Assembly: GCA_964498755.1 (NCBI GenBank)
Contig: CAZCIB010000059.1
Coordinates: 1-11,415 of the forward strand
Origin: RZZS01 sp964498755
Lineage (GTDB): Bacteria; Pseudomonadota; Alphaproteobacteria; Micavibrionales; Micavibrionaceae
Direction of reading: 5' to 3'
DNA length: 11,415 nt
Positions 6,514 to 11,415 of this stretch are shown piece after piece. The notes under the pieces were generated by a model, which was not told where the DNA came from, did no database searches, and saw nothing but the letters and a program-made list of their open reading frames with translations. Every line of letters starts with the position of its first letter. Position 1 is the first letter of the stretch. A program made the translations under genes and the position numbers.

Positions 6514-7016
6514 GGCAGTCGTTCTCGTTCTTCTCCCTGTCCCTCACCAATTGCGGCCACGGACACTCCGTGTCCGGGCCTCGTATCCTCTCCCTGAAGG
6601 GAGAGGAGTTTTTCACGCATTCCCTCTCCCTTCAGGGAGAGGGCAATGGAGCTTTGCCGCGTAGCGGCATTAGCGGAGTGGGTGAGCGACAAACCTATCA
6701 TCTCAATCACGCCCTCGATGTTATTCAATACGTCGTTATTCCAGAAGCGCAATACGGTATAACCCTTGCTTTCCAAGAATGCCGTACGCCTCTCGTCATA
6801 AACAATAATATCGTCTTGGTTATGCTGGCCCCCGTCAAGTTCAACGATCAAATCCGCAGTGCGACAAACGAAGTCGACGTAGTAGGGATGAATAGGATAC
6901 TGGCGGTAGAATTTATAGCCGTCCAGTTGCCGGTTCCTCAAATGCTTCCAAAGTTTGCGTTCGGCTTCGGTCTGGGATTTTCGAAGAGATCTGGCGCGAT
7001 TTGTAAGGGCCGTCAT
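6510..7016 (-). CDS. DUF559 (Vsr-like, PD-(D/E)XK-type) endonuclease-domain protein with repeat-encoded tail
   Basis: The 168-residue protein has a DUF559 domain in residues 1-110. It begins with a basic helix (NRARSLRKSQTEAERKLWKHLRNRQL). The nuclease-like core follows: YRQYPIHPYYVDFVCRTADLIVELDGGQH, with Asp48, Glu59, Asp61 and His65 as likely metal/catalytic residues, then YDERRTAFLESKGYTVLRFWNNDVL (73-97). The family is related to Vsr mismatch endonuclease and the PD-(D/E)XK fold; its cellular role is not established. Residues from about 111 to 168 are translated from two copies of the flanking palindromic repeat (6686 down to 6513), giving low-complexity sequence such as SLKGEG and SLQGED. 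That tail is probably not part of the fold. The TGA stop overlaps the phosphodiesterase ATG. The start at 7016 is preceded by a modest AAAGAGAA ribosome site. Codon use looks less biased than in neighbouring core genes, which fits acquired DNA. Confidence 0.85.
   Translation of the reverse strand: MTALTNRARSLRKSQTEAERKLWKHLRNRQLDGYKFYRQYPIHPYYVDFVCRTADLIVELDGGQHNQDDIIVYDERRTAFLESKGYTVLRFWNNDVLNNIEGVIEMIGLSLTHSANAATRQSSIALSLKGEGMREKLLSLQGEDTRPGHGVSVAAIGEGQGEERERLP
6537..6607 (-). repeat. Palindromic repeat unit, copy 2 (full unit, minus orientation)
   Basis: The core palindrome at 6586-6607 has perfect 10-bp arms (TCCTCTCCCT / AGGGAGAGGA) around GA. To its left is a second hairpin: CGGACAC (6560-6566), loop TCC, GTGTCCG (6570-6576), extended by GGCC/GGCC (6555-6558 with 6577-6580) after one bulged A. 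The unit ends in CTGTCCCTCACCAA (6537-6550), shared exactly with copy 5. It lies inside the reading frame of the DUF559 gene and just upstream of the phosphodiesterase start. Confidence 0.85.
6622..6686 (+). repeat. Palindromic repeat unit, copy 3 (full unit, plus orientation)
   Basis: The core palindrome at 6622-6643 has perfect 10-bp arms (CCCTCTCCCT / AGGGAGAGGG) around TC. The second hairpin is TGCCGC (6655-6660), loop GTA, GCGGCA (6664-6669). The unit ends in GGAGTGGGTGAG. It is nearly identical to copy 4 on the other side of the DUF559 gene, and it is back to back with copy 2 (14 bases between cores). It encodes the start of the repeat-derived tail of the DUF559 protein. Confidence 0.88.
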
Positions 7017-7035
7017 ATCAATTCTCTTTAAGTCT

Positions 7036-7056
7036 CTCTTCCCTTTAAGGGGAGAG
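7036..7056. repeat. Diverged palindromic repeat core upstream of the DUF559 gene
   Basis: CTCTTCCCT (7036-7044) pairs with AGGGGAGAG (7048-7056) around TTA, a 9-bp stem with one G-T pair. It is similar to the core palindrome of the other copies but altered in both arms. It lies 20 bases upstream of the DUF559 start codon. A pyrimidine-rich tract (about 7062-7091) links it to copy 4. Confidence 0.5.
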
Positions 7057-7082
7057 CTGTCGCTTCCCCTTTCCCCTTCTCC

Positions 7083-7150
7083 CCCTCTCCCTTCAGGGAG
7101 AGGGCAACGGAGCTTTGCCGCACAGCGGCATTAGCGGAGTGGGTGAGGGA
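7083..7150 (+). repeat. Palindromic repeat unit, copy 4 (full unit, plus orientation)
   Basis: The core palindrome at 7083-7104 has perfect 10-bp arms (CCCTCTCCCT / AGGGAGAGGG) around TC. The second hairpin is TGCCGC (7116-7121), loop ACA, GCGGCA (7125-7130). The unit ends in GGGTGAGGGA. The unit ends CCCTCTCCC and GGGTGAGGG are themselves near-inverted copies (8 of 9 match). It differs from copy 3 at only a few positions, mainly in the hairpin loop. Confidence 0.88.
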
Positions 7151-7178
7151 TACTTACCGGGTTTCCGTCTTCCCTCAC

Positions 7179-7255
7179 CTGTCCCTCACCAACTTCAGCT
7201 AATGCCTGCCTTGTGGCAGGCAAAGCTTGCGTATCCTCTCCCTGAAGGGAGAGGA
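7179..7255 (-). repeat. Palindromic repeat unit, copy 5 (full unit, minus orientation)
   Basis: The core palindrome at 7234-7255 has perfect 10-bp arms (TCCTCTCCCT / AGGGAGAGGA) around GA. The second hairpin is TGCCTGCC (7203-7210), loop TTGT, GGCAGGCA (7215-7222), a perfect 8-bp stem. The unit ends in CTGTCCCTCACCAA (7179-7192). It is inverted relative to copy 4. Its core begins 17 bases downstream of the pnp stop codon, so two hairpins form at the 3' end of pnp mRNA. Confidence 0.87.
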
Positions 7256-7272
7256 ATGAAAATCGAGCCGCG

Positions 7273-9411
7273 TCACGCTTCCCGGCGGCGGGGTTTTTCC
7301 TCGACCTCGATTTCCTCGCCGGTTTCCTGATCGACGCGGCGCATCGACAGTTTCACCTTGCCGCGGTCATCCTTGCCGATCATCAGAACCTTAACGATAT
7401 CGCCTTCGTTGACGACATCGGTCGTCTTGCCAACGCGGTGGTCGGCGAGTTCCGAGATATGCACGAGCCCGTCCGCGTTGCCGAGGAAATTGACAAACGC
7501 GCCGAAATCGACGGTCTTGACGACCTTGCCTTCGTAGATTTTGCCGATTTCCGGCTCGTCCGTGAGGCCCTTGATGATTTTGATGGCGGCGTCGATGGCG
7601 TCCTGATCAGGGGCTGCGACCTTGACCGTGCCGTCATCGTCGATATCGATCTTGGTTCCTGTCTGCTCGACAATCTCGCGAATGACCTTGCCGCCCGTAC
7701 CGATAACGTCGCGGATCTTGTCAGTCGGGATTTTAAGCGTGACGATCTGCGGCGCGAAACGGCTCAGCTCGCCGCGGGATTCGCTTAAGGCTTTTTCCAT
7801 TTCGCCCAGAATATGCAGACGTCCGTCCTTGGCCTGACCCAGCGCGATTTTCATGATCTCTTCCGTGATGGATGTGATCTTGATGTCCATCTGCAGCGAG
7901 GTAATGCCTTCCTGCGTACCGGCGACCTTGAAGTCCATATCGCCGAGATGATCCTCGTCGCCGAGGATATCGCTTAGAACCGCGAAATCCTTGTCTTCCT
8001 TGATCAGGCCCATGGCGATCCCGGCGACCGGTTTTTTCAGCGGCACTCCCGCATCCATCAAAGCGAGCGAGGTGCCGCACACTGTGGCCATGGAGCTGGA
8101 GCCGTTGGATTCGGTAATCTCCGAAACCACGCGCATCGTATACGGGAATTCTTCCGGATCCGGAATGAGCGGGTGAATAGCCCGCCATGCGAGCTTGCCG
8201 TGGCCGACTTCGCGACGTCCCGGCGGGCCCATGCGGCCGGCTTCGCCGACGGAGTAGGGCGGGAAGTTATAATGCAGCATAAAGCGTTCGCGGTATTCGC
8301 CGACGAGGGCGTCCATGATCTGCTCGTCCTGACCGGTGCCGAGCGTCGTGACCACAAGAGCCTGCGTCTCGCCGCGCGTAAACAGGGCCGAGCCGTGCGC
8401 ACGGGGCAAAACGCCAACTTCCGCGACGATCGGGCGGACGGTTTTCGTGTCGCGGCCGTCAATGCGGTTGCCGGTTTTAATGATCTGGCCGCGGACGGCG
8501 TCGGCCTCGACGGCCTTGAATTTCGCCGTAATCACGGATTCCGTAATTGCGTTGTCTTCATCAAGGAATTCGACGACGGCCTTGTCGCGCAGCGCGCTGA
8601 CGGCGTTCTGACGTTCAAGCTTGTCCTTGATCTCATAAGCCTTGGCCACGTCCTTGGCGTATTTCTTCTCGATATTCTTGCCAAGCTCCTTGATCGCTGG
8701 CGCTGTTTCGGGAAGGTCCCATGGCTCTTTCGCGCACATTTCCGCAAAATCGATAATGCCGTCAATTACCGGCTGGAACGCTTTCCAGCCTTCCATGACC
8801 GCGCCGAGCATAATGTCTTCCGGCAGCTCCTTGGCTTCCGATTCCACCATCAGAACGCCTTCGTTCGTGCCTGCGACGACAAGGTCAAGATCGGAGAGCG
8901 GACGTTGTTCAAGCGTCGGGTTAATGACGTACTCGCCGCCGATATAGGCCACGCGCGCTCCTGCGATCGGGCCGAAGAACGGAATGCCGGATATCGTCAG
9001 CGCGGCGGACGCGCCGATCATCGCGACGATGTCCGGGTCGTTTTCCATGTCATGCGCGAGAACGGTGCAGATCACCTGGACTTCATTGAGGAAATCCTTC
9101 GGGAAGAGCGGGCGGATCGGGCGGTCGATCAGACGCGAGACAAGCGTTTCATGTTCGCTCGGTTTGGTTTCGCGCTTGAAAAAGCCGCCCGGGATTTTCC
9201 CGGCCGCGAAGGCTTTTTCCTGATAATGGACGGAGAGCGGGAAGAAATCCTGCCCCTCTCTGGTTGTCTTCGCGCCAACGACCGTACACAAGACGCTGGT
9301 TTCGCCCATGGAGGCGAGGACCGAGCCATCAGCCTGACGGGCGATTTTGCCGCTTTCGAGAACAACGCTTTTTCCTGCAAAATCAATTTCCTTACGGAAG
9401 ACTTGAAACAT
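7273..9411 (-). CDS. pnp: Polyribonucleotide nucleotidyltransferase (PNPase)
   Basis: A phosphorolytic 3'-5' exoribonuclease and part of the RNA degradosome in many bacteria; a cytoplasmic homotrimer. The 712 residues match the usual alphaproteobacterial length. The first RNase PH domain covers about 10-145, and a linking all-helical domain about 240-310. The second RNase PH domain (about 320-550) includes FTRGETQ, GPPGRREVGHG (396-405), NGSSSMATVCG with the phosphate-binding serines at 438-440, and ILGDEDHLGDMDFKVAGT, with Asp485, Asp487, Asp491 and Asp493 near the metal site. The KH domain (about 555-615) has the GTGG loop at 571-574, and the S1 domain (about 622-692) has DFGAFVNFLGNADGLVHISEL. 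The tail is short and basic (EKPRRREA). A good ribosome site (AAAGG) lies 8 bases before the ATG. rpsO, which usually precedes pnp, is absent; a 273-base leader region with strong hairpins lies upstream. The stop is followed by repeat copy 5. Confidence 0.98.
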   Translation of the reverse strand: MFQVFRKEIDFAGKSVVLESGKIARQADGSVLASMGETSVLCTVVGAKTTREGQDFFPLSVHYQEKAFAAGKIPGGFFKRETKPSEHETLVSRLIDRPIRPLFPKDFLNEVQVICTVLAHDMENDPDIVAMIGASAALTISGIPFFGPIAGARVAYIGGEYVINPTLEQRPLSDLDLVVAGTNEGVLMVESEAKELPEDIMLGAVMEGWKAFQPVIDGIIDFAEMCAKEPWDLPETAPAIKELGKNIEKKYAKDVAKAYEIKDKLERQNAVSALRDKAVVEFLDEDNAITESVITAKFKAVEADAVRGQIIKTGNRIDGRDTKTVRPIVAEVGVLPRAHGSALFTRGETQALVVTTLGTGQDEQIMDALVGEYRERFMLHYNFPPYSVGEAGRMGPPGRREVGHGKLAWRAIHPLIPDPEEFPYTMRVVSEITESNGSSSMATVCGTSLALMDAGVPLKKPVAGIAMGLIKEDKDFAVLSDILGDEDHLGDMDFKVAGTQEGITSLQMDIKITSITEEIMKIALGQAKDGRLHILGEMEKALSESRGELSRFAPQIVTLKIPTDKIRDVIGTGGKVIREIVEQTGTKIDIDDDGTVKVAAPDQDAIDAAIKIIKGLTDEPEIGKIYEGKVVKTVDFGAFVNFLGNADGLVHISELADHRVGKTTDVVNEGDIVKVLMIGKDDRGKVKLSMRRVDQETGEEIEVEEKPRRREA

Positions 9412-9504
9412 CTGGTTTACCTTTCTTGTATGTTACGGTTTTGCGTACGTCAGCGCGTCAGAGCGCTTTCGCACAGCTTTTGTGATTTATAATTCGGGAA
9501 GGGA

Positions 9505-9566
9505 CGCCGGATTCCGGCGGACGGTAAAGAATAGCCTGAGCTCTCTCTATTCTTGACGGTCTACCG
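9505..9566 (-). promoter_or_regulatory. Stem-loops in the pnp leader, candidate autoregulatory element
   Basis: The gap upstream of pnp (9412-9684) contains a long stem: AAGAATAG (9527-9534) pairs with CTATTCTT (9547-9554), and outside it CGGTA (9522-9526) pairs with TACCG (9562-9566), with a 7-base bulge on one side only. Directly beside it, nearer pnp, is a second hairpin: CGCCGG (9505-9510), loop ATT, CCGGCG (9514-9519). Both lie 90-155 bases before the pnp start codon. In E. coli, an RNase III-cleaved leader stem lets PNPase repress its own synthesis; this is a plausible counterpart by position. No convincing promoter is visible; TTGACT near 9627 (minus) lacks a well-spaced -10. Confidence 0.5.
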
Positions 9567-9644
9567 AAGTGGCCGGTCTGGCCCTTCATTCCTACTGTTA
9601 CACATGACATTATGCGCGGAAAAAGTCAAAGTTTAAAGAGAGAA

Positions 9645-9659
9645 CAGAGCCAGTCTCTG
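9645..9659 (-). terminator. Weak candidate terminator of the lipoprotein gene
   Basis: On the minus strand, CAGAG-ACTGG-CTCTG is followed by TTCTCTCTTT. It lies 25 bases past the lipoprotein stop. The stem is only five pairs and the T-run is broken by C, so this is uncertain. Confidence 0.25.
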
Positions 9660-9684
9660 CCCTGTCCTCCTTTTAAGCGGCATA

Positions 9685-10065
9685 TTACTCGGCGCAATCT
9701 TTCCCCATATACAGCCCTCGAAGCGCGCTTTTGCGCATTTCCGCCTGTCTGGCCATCTCATCACGTTCGGCCGCATTCATATTAGACAAACTTCCGGCAT
9801 GTGAGATCGCCGCGCCAAGCAGGGGGACGCCGCTCATTGAAACGGCATGACCGCCAACGGCGGTCCCTACATTCGTTGCATGTGCACTGGCTTTCTGCTG
9901 CTCTACGTCCGCAATCAGTTTGTCCATTTCCTGAATTTCTTCTACAATTTCCAGACAGCTCATACGCGCATCATCTGCTTTGCTGGACTGAATCTGGTTC
10001 GTGCCAGTCGTTTTACAGCCCGCAAGAGCCAGCAGAATAATCGCGCTGAGAATAGTTTTTTTCAT
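9685..10065 (-). CDS. Small lipoprotein of unknown function
   Basis: A 126-residue predicted lipoprotein. The signal peptide MKKTILSAIILLALAGC has a perfect lipobox (LAGC) with Cys17 as the lipidated residue; Lys at +2 suggests the outer membrane. The mature part has an acidic helix (ARMSCLEIVEEIQEMDKLIADVEQQKASAH). A Gly/Ala-rich segment follows (NVGTAVGGHAVSMSGVPLLGAAISHAGSLSNM), possibly a short membrane-associated hairpin, then a charged helix ending in KDCAE. Cys37 and Cys124 could form a disulfide. The frame is open to an ATG at 10098, but the ATG at 10065 is preferred because it begins the signal peptide and has AGGAAAG seven bases upstream. A TTGACA (10127-10122, minus) upstream is a perfect -35 box, but no good -10 follows it. 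I cannot assign a function. It is divergent from gpmA. Confidence 0.85.
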   Translation of the reverse strand: MKKTILSAIILLALAGCKTTGTNQIQSSKADDARMSCLEIVEEIQEMDKLIADVEQQKASAHATNVGTAVGGHAVSMSGVPLLGAAISHAGSLSNMNAAERDEMARQAEMRKSALRGLYMGKDCAE

Positions 10066-10218
10066 TGCTTTACTTTCCTTTTTGTTAACTGAGAGCAAAC
10101 TTTCTTCGACACGCTCGCAACTGTCAAGCCGTATTTATGAGCATTTGCATGACGGCCCGATCATGCTAGCCTGTTTCCCAATGTGTTTATATTCGTTCGG
10201 AGAGAGGGAGTTTTGTTT

Positions 10219-10857
10219 ATGCCGAATTATCTTGTTCTTCTGCGCCACGGGCAATCGCAATGGAATCTTGAAAACCGCTTCACCGGATTTCATGACATCG
10301 ACCTCAGCGATCTGGGCCGCAAGGAGGCCGAAGACGCGGGCCGCCGTCTCAAGGCGGCGGGAATTACTTTTGACCAGATTTTCACCAGCACCCTGCAGCG
10401 CGCTTATCACACGGCGGAAATCGCCATGAAAGAGGCCGGGCAGGAAGAGCTGCTCAAGAGCATGATCAAACATGACGATCTGCGCGAGCGTGATTACGGA
10501 GATCTCACGGGCCTGAACAAGGACGAAACGCGCGAGAAGTACGGCGACGAACAGGTCTTTATCTGGCGCAGGTCTTACGATACGCGCCCGCCCGGCGGCG
10601 AATGCCTGAAGGACGTCGTCGAGGACCGCGTCAAGCCGTATTACGACGCCAATATCAAGCCGCATATCGAGTCCGGCGAGGATATTCTTATCGCCGCGCA
10701 CGGCAATTCCCTGCGCGCGATGCTGATTATCCTGGGTCTTGAAACGCCCGACACGATCAATCAGGCCGAAATGGAAACCGGCGTACCGGTTGTTCTGGAG
10801 TTCGAGAACGGAGAAATCGTCAAGCGATACTCGCTGAAGGATAAAGAGGCGGCTTAA
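10219..10857 (+). CDS. gpmA: 2,3-bisphosphoglycerate-dependent phosphoglycerate mutase
   Basis: Interconverts 3- and 2-phosphoglycerate in glycolysis and gluconeogenesis through a phosphohistidine intermediate; cytoplasmic. The protein has 212 residues, the shorter form seen in alphaproteobacteria (E. coli GpmA has 250). Motifs: LLRHGQSQWNLENRFTGFHDIDLSDLGRKEA with the catalytic His10 and Arg9, STLQRAYHTAEIA with Arg61, LRERDYGDLTGLNKDE with Glu90 as acid/base, RRSYDTRPPGGECL, and AAHGNSLRAM with His161. The frame is open to 10183, but the ATG at 10219 has the ribosome site GAGGGAG nine bases upstream and matches family N-termini. A TATATT (10188-10193) could be the -10 box, but no good -35 box is seen. 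It is monocistronic, followed by a repeat element rather than a clear terminator. Confidence 0.95.
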   Translation: MPNYLVLLRHGQSQWNLENRFTGFHDIDLSDLGRKEAEDAGRRLKAAGITFDQIFTSTLQRAYHTAEIAMKEAGQEELLKSMIKHDDLRERDYGDLTGLNKDETREKYGDEQVFIWRRSYDTRPPGGECLKDVVEDRVKPYYDANIKPHIESGEDILIAAHGNSLRAMLIILGLETPDTINQAEMETGVPVVLEFENGEIVKRYSLKDKEAA

Positions 10858-10884
10858 GTTTTCCTGCTCTCTCTTCCCTTGTTT

Positions 10885-10971
10885 CTGTCATTCCGGCGAA
10901 AGCCGGAACCGGATGGTTTATCTTTTCGTGCCTTATCGGCAATCCGATCCCGGTTTTCACCGGGATGACAG
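10885..10971. repeat. MITE-like element with two inward-facing hairpins
   Basis: An 87-bp element bounded by the inverted ends CTGTCATTCCGG and CCGGGATGACAG. The left hairpin is TTCCGGC (10891-10897), loop GAAA, GCCGGAA (10902-10908). The right hairpin is ATCCCGGT (10947-10954), loop TTTC, ACCGGGAT (10959-10966), where the loop is the complement of GAAA. It belongs to the very widespread TCATTCCGGCGAAAGCCGG-type dispersed repeats of proteobacteria, whose translation (PVKTGI, PAFAGMT) often appears in false genes. It lies 28 bases after gpmA and may protect its mRNA 3' end. Confidence 0.8.
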
Positions 10972-11016
10972 CATTTCTTTGATTTTGAGAGGTGATGAGT
11001 GGCTTTTTATTATGCA

Positions 11017-11044
11017 TTGACTTTGTATTGATCCTCTGTAGGAT
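11017..11044 (+). promoter_or_regulatory. Predicted promoter of the small acidic protein gene
   Basis: TTGACT (11017-11022) and TAGGAT (11039-11044) are separated by 16 bases. GATTC (11042-11046), a GANTC site, overlaps the -10 box. A start near 11051 would give a leader of about 30 bases. Confidence 0.45.
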
Positions 11045-11082
11045 TCATCTCGTGTGAAATCTTAGTGTGTGTGGAGGTTCTT

Positions 11083-11364
11083 ATGAGTGAAGTATTAGAA
11101 ACTGTAGTTGTGCCAACAGATGTAACAGAAGTTGGTGACAGATGGCTGGAGGTAGAGATACCTCTTAAGGGCGTTTTTGACGTGGCGGTTCAAGAAATGC
11201 TTCCACCGTCAGAGGTAGACGATTTGAAAAGCGCACAGGGACTGGTCGTAGTTATGCCGGAGGATCCTGAAGTAACCGTGTACGAAGAAGGCGTATCGTA
11301 CGTAGAGCTGGGAGACCAATCACCGGAGGGCAATTATCCCGTACTTGATATCGTCCACGGTTAA
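11083..11364 (+). CDS. Very acidic small protein of unknown function, 93 aa
   Basis: I do not recognise this protein. It has 21 Asp/Glu against 3 Lys/Arg, no cysteine, and 20 valines. The Val-rich stretches separated by turns (LETVVVPTDVTEVGDRWLEV, GLVVVMPEDPEVTVY, GVSYVELGD) suggest an all-beta fold. There is no signal peptide or membrane segment. The ATG at 11083 is chosen because GGAGG (11073-11077) lies five bases upstream; a GTG at 11065 in frame has no ribosome site. It has its own promoter and a strong terminator, so it is an independent unit, and the ribosome site suggests good expression. Codon use is more AT-rich (GTA, GAA, TTA) than in the core genes, which may mean recent transfer or different selection. 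Confidence 0.75.
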   Translation: MSEVLETVVVPTDVTEVGDRWLEVEIPLKGVFDVAVQEMLPPSEVDDLKSAQGLVVVMPEDPEVTVYEEGVSYVELGDQSPEGNYPVLDIVHG

Positions 11365-11370
11365 AACAGA

Positions 11371-11402
11371 AACCCCGGCGACAAACCGGGGTTCTTTTTT
11401 TT
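11371..11402 (+). terminator. Rho-independent terminator
   Basis: AACCCCGG (11371-11378) pairs with CCGGGGTT (11386-11393) around a 7-base loop, followed by C and a run of eight T (11395-11402). It is seven bases after the stop of the small acidic protein gene. Confidence 0.93.
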
Positions 11403-11415
11403 CTAAATTTCCAGT

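Noticed and set aside
6507..7031. 174-codon plus-strand frame over the DUF559 gene
   Set aside because: It consists of translated palindromic repeats and the antisense of the DUF559 domain.
6537..7255. CRISPR array
   Set aside because: The repeats are self-palindromic, in mixed orientation and unevenly spaced, and no cas genes are present.
8173..9492. 439-codon open frame on the plus strand
   Set aside because: Entirely antisense to pnp, whose protein is fully recognisable. Long antisense frames are common in GC-biased genes.
9664..9675. Strong Shine-Dalgarno (AAAAGGAGG on the minus strand) after the lipoprotein stop
   Set aside because: No start codon follows at a usable distance, so no gene can be supported.
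10820..11017. Open frame on the minus strand across the gap after gpmA, 65 codons
   Set aside because: Its sequence (VIPVKTGI, PAFAGMT) is the translation of the dispersed GAAA-loop repeat and it also runs into the gpmA end; no ribosome site.

Overview
The window looks like chromosomal DNA of an alphaproteobacterium. The main reasons are the gene order fabA-fabB-fabI, the sequence style of FabI and DusA, and the short form of phosphoglycerate mutase (about 212 residues). The order within the class cannot be fixed from this sequence. Most genes are housekeeping genes. The unusual material lies in the repeats around a small endonuclease-like gene (about 6.5-7.3 kb) and in the non-coding DNA near 1.1 and 1.7 kb.

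Layout: dusA (tRNA dihydrouridine synthase, minus) is divergent from a secreted two-SH3-domain protein (plus). The two genes share a 51-bp gap in which opposing promoters use overlapping -10 boxes. Next comes a 109-bp gap with two perfect DnaA boxes, followed by a 329-residue protein I do not recognise. After it runs the unsaturated fatty acid operon fabA-fabB-fabI (plus), with a small unknown gene closely coupled behind fabI. This gene meets, and overlaps by 32 bp, a convergent cytoplasmic glycerophosphodiester phosphodiesterase gene (ugpQ/glpQ type, minus). Upstream of the phosphodiesterase, overlapping it by 4 bases (ATGA), is a DUF559 (Vsr-like, PD-(D/E)XK-type) endonuclease gene (minus). 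Copies of a palindromic repeat flank it on both sides and encode its C-terminal third. Beyond it is pnp (polynucleotide phosphorylase, minus), with a long leader stem-loop and without rpsO in its usual upstream place. Then follow a small lipoprotein gene (minus), gpmA (plus), an 87-bp MITE-like double-hairpin element, and a very acidic small protein gene (plus) with its own promoter and terminator.

How the parts work together: FabA makes and isomerises the C10 enoyl-ACP, FabB elongates the cis product, and FabI reduces trans enoyl intermediates, so one transcript covers the anaerobic-type unsaturated fatty acid branch. The other genes are separate housekeeping units.

The most promising candidate for an undescribed system is the DUF559 gene with its repeat family. 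Five core palindromes lie within 670 bp of it and a sixth stands alone between fabB and fabI. Full units carry a second hairpin whose stem sequence changes between copies while base pairing is kept. This resembles the REP/RAYT arrangement but with a nuclease-fold protein; mobilisation by that protein is inference only.

No gap longer than 300 bases lacks a gene. Bases 1-147 hold no gene I can support. I saw no tRNA, rRNA, CRISPR array or insertion sequence with a transposase.
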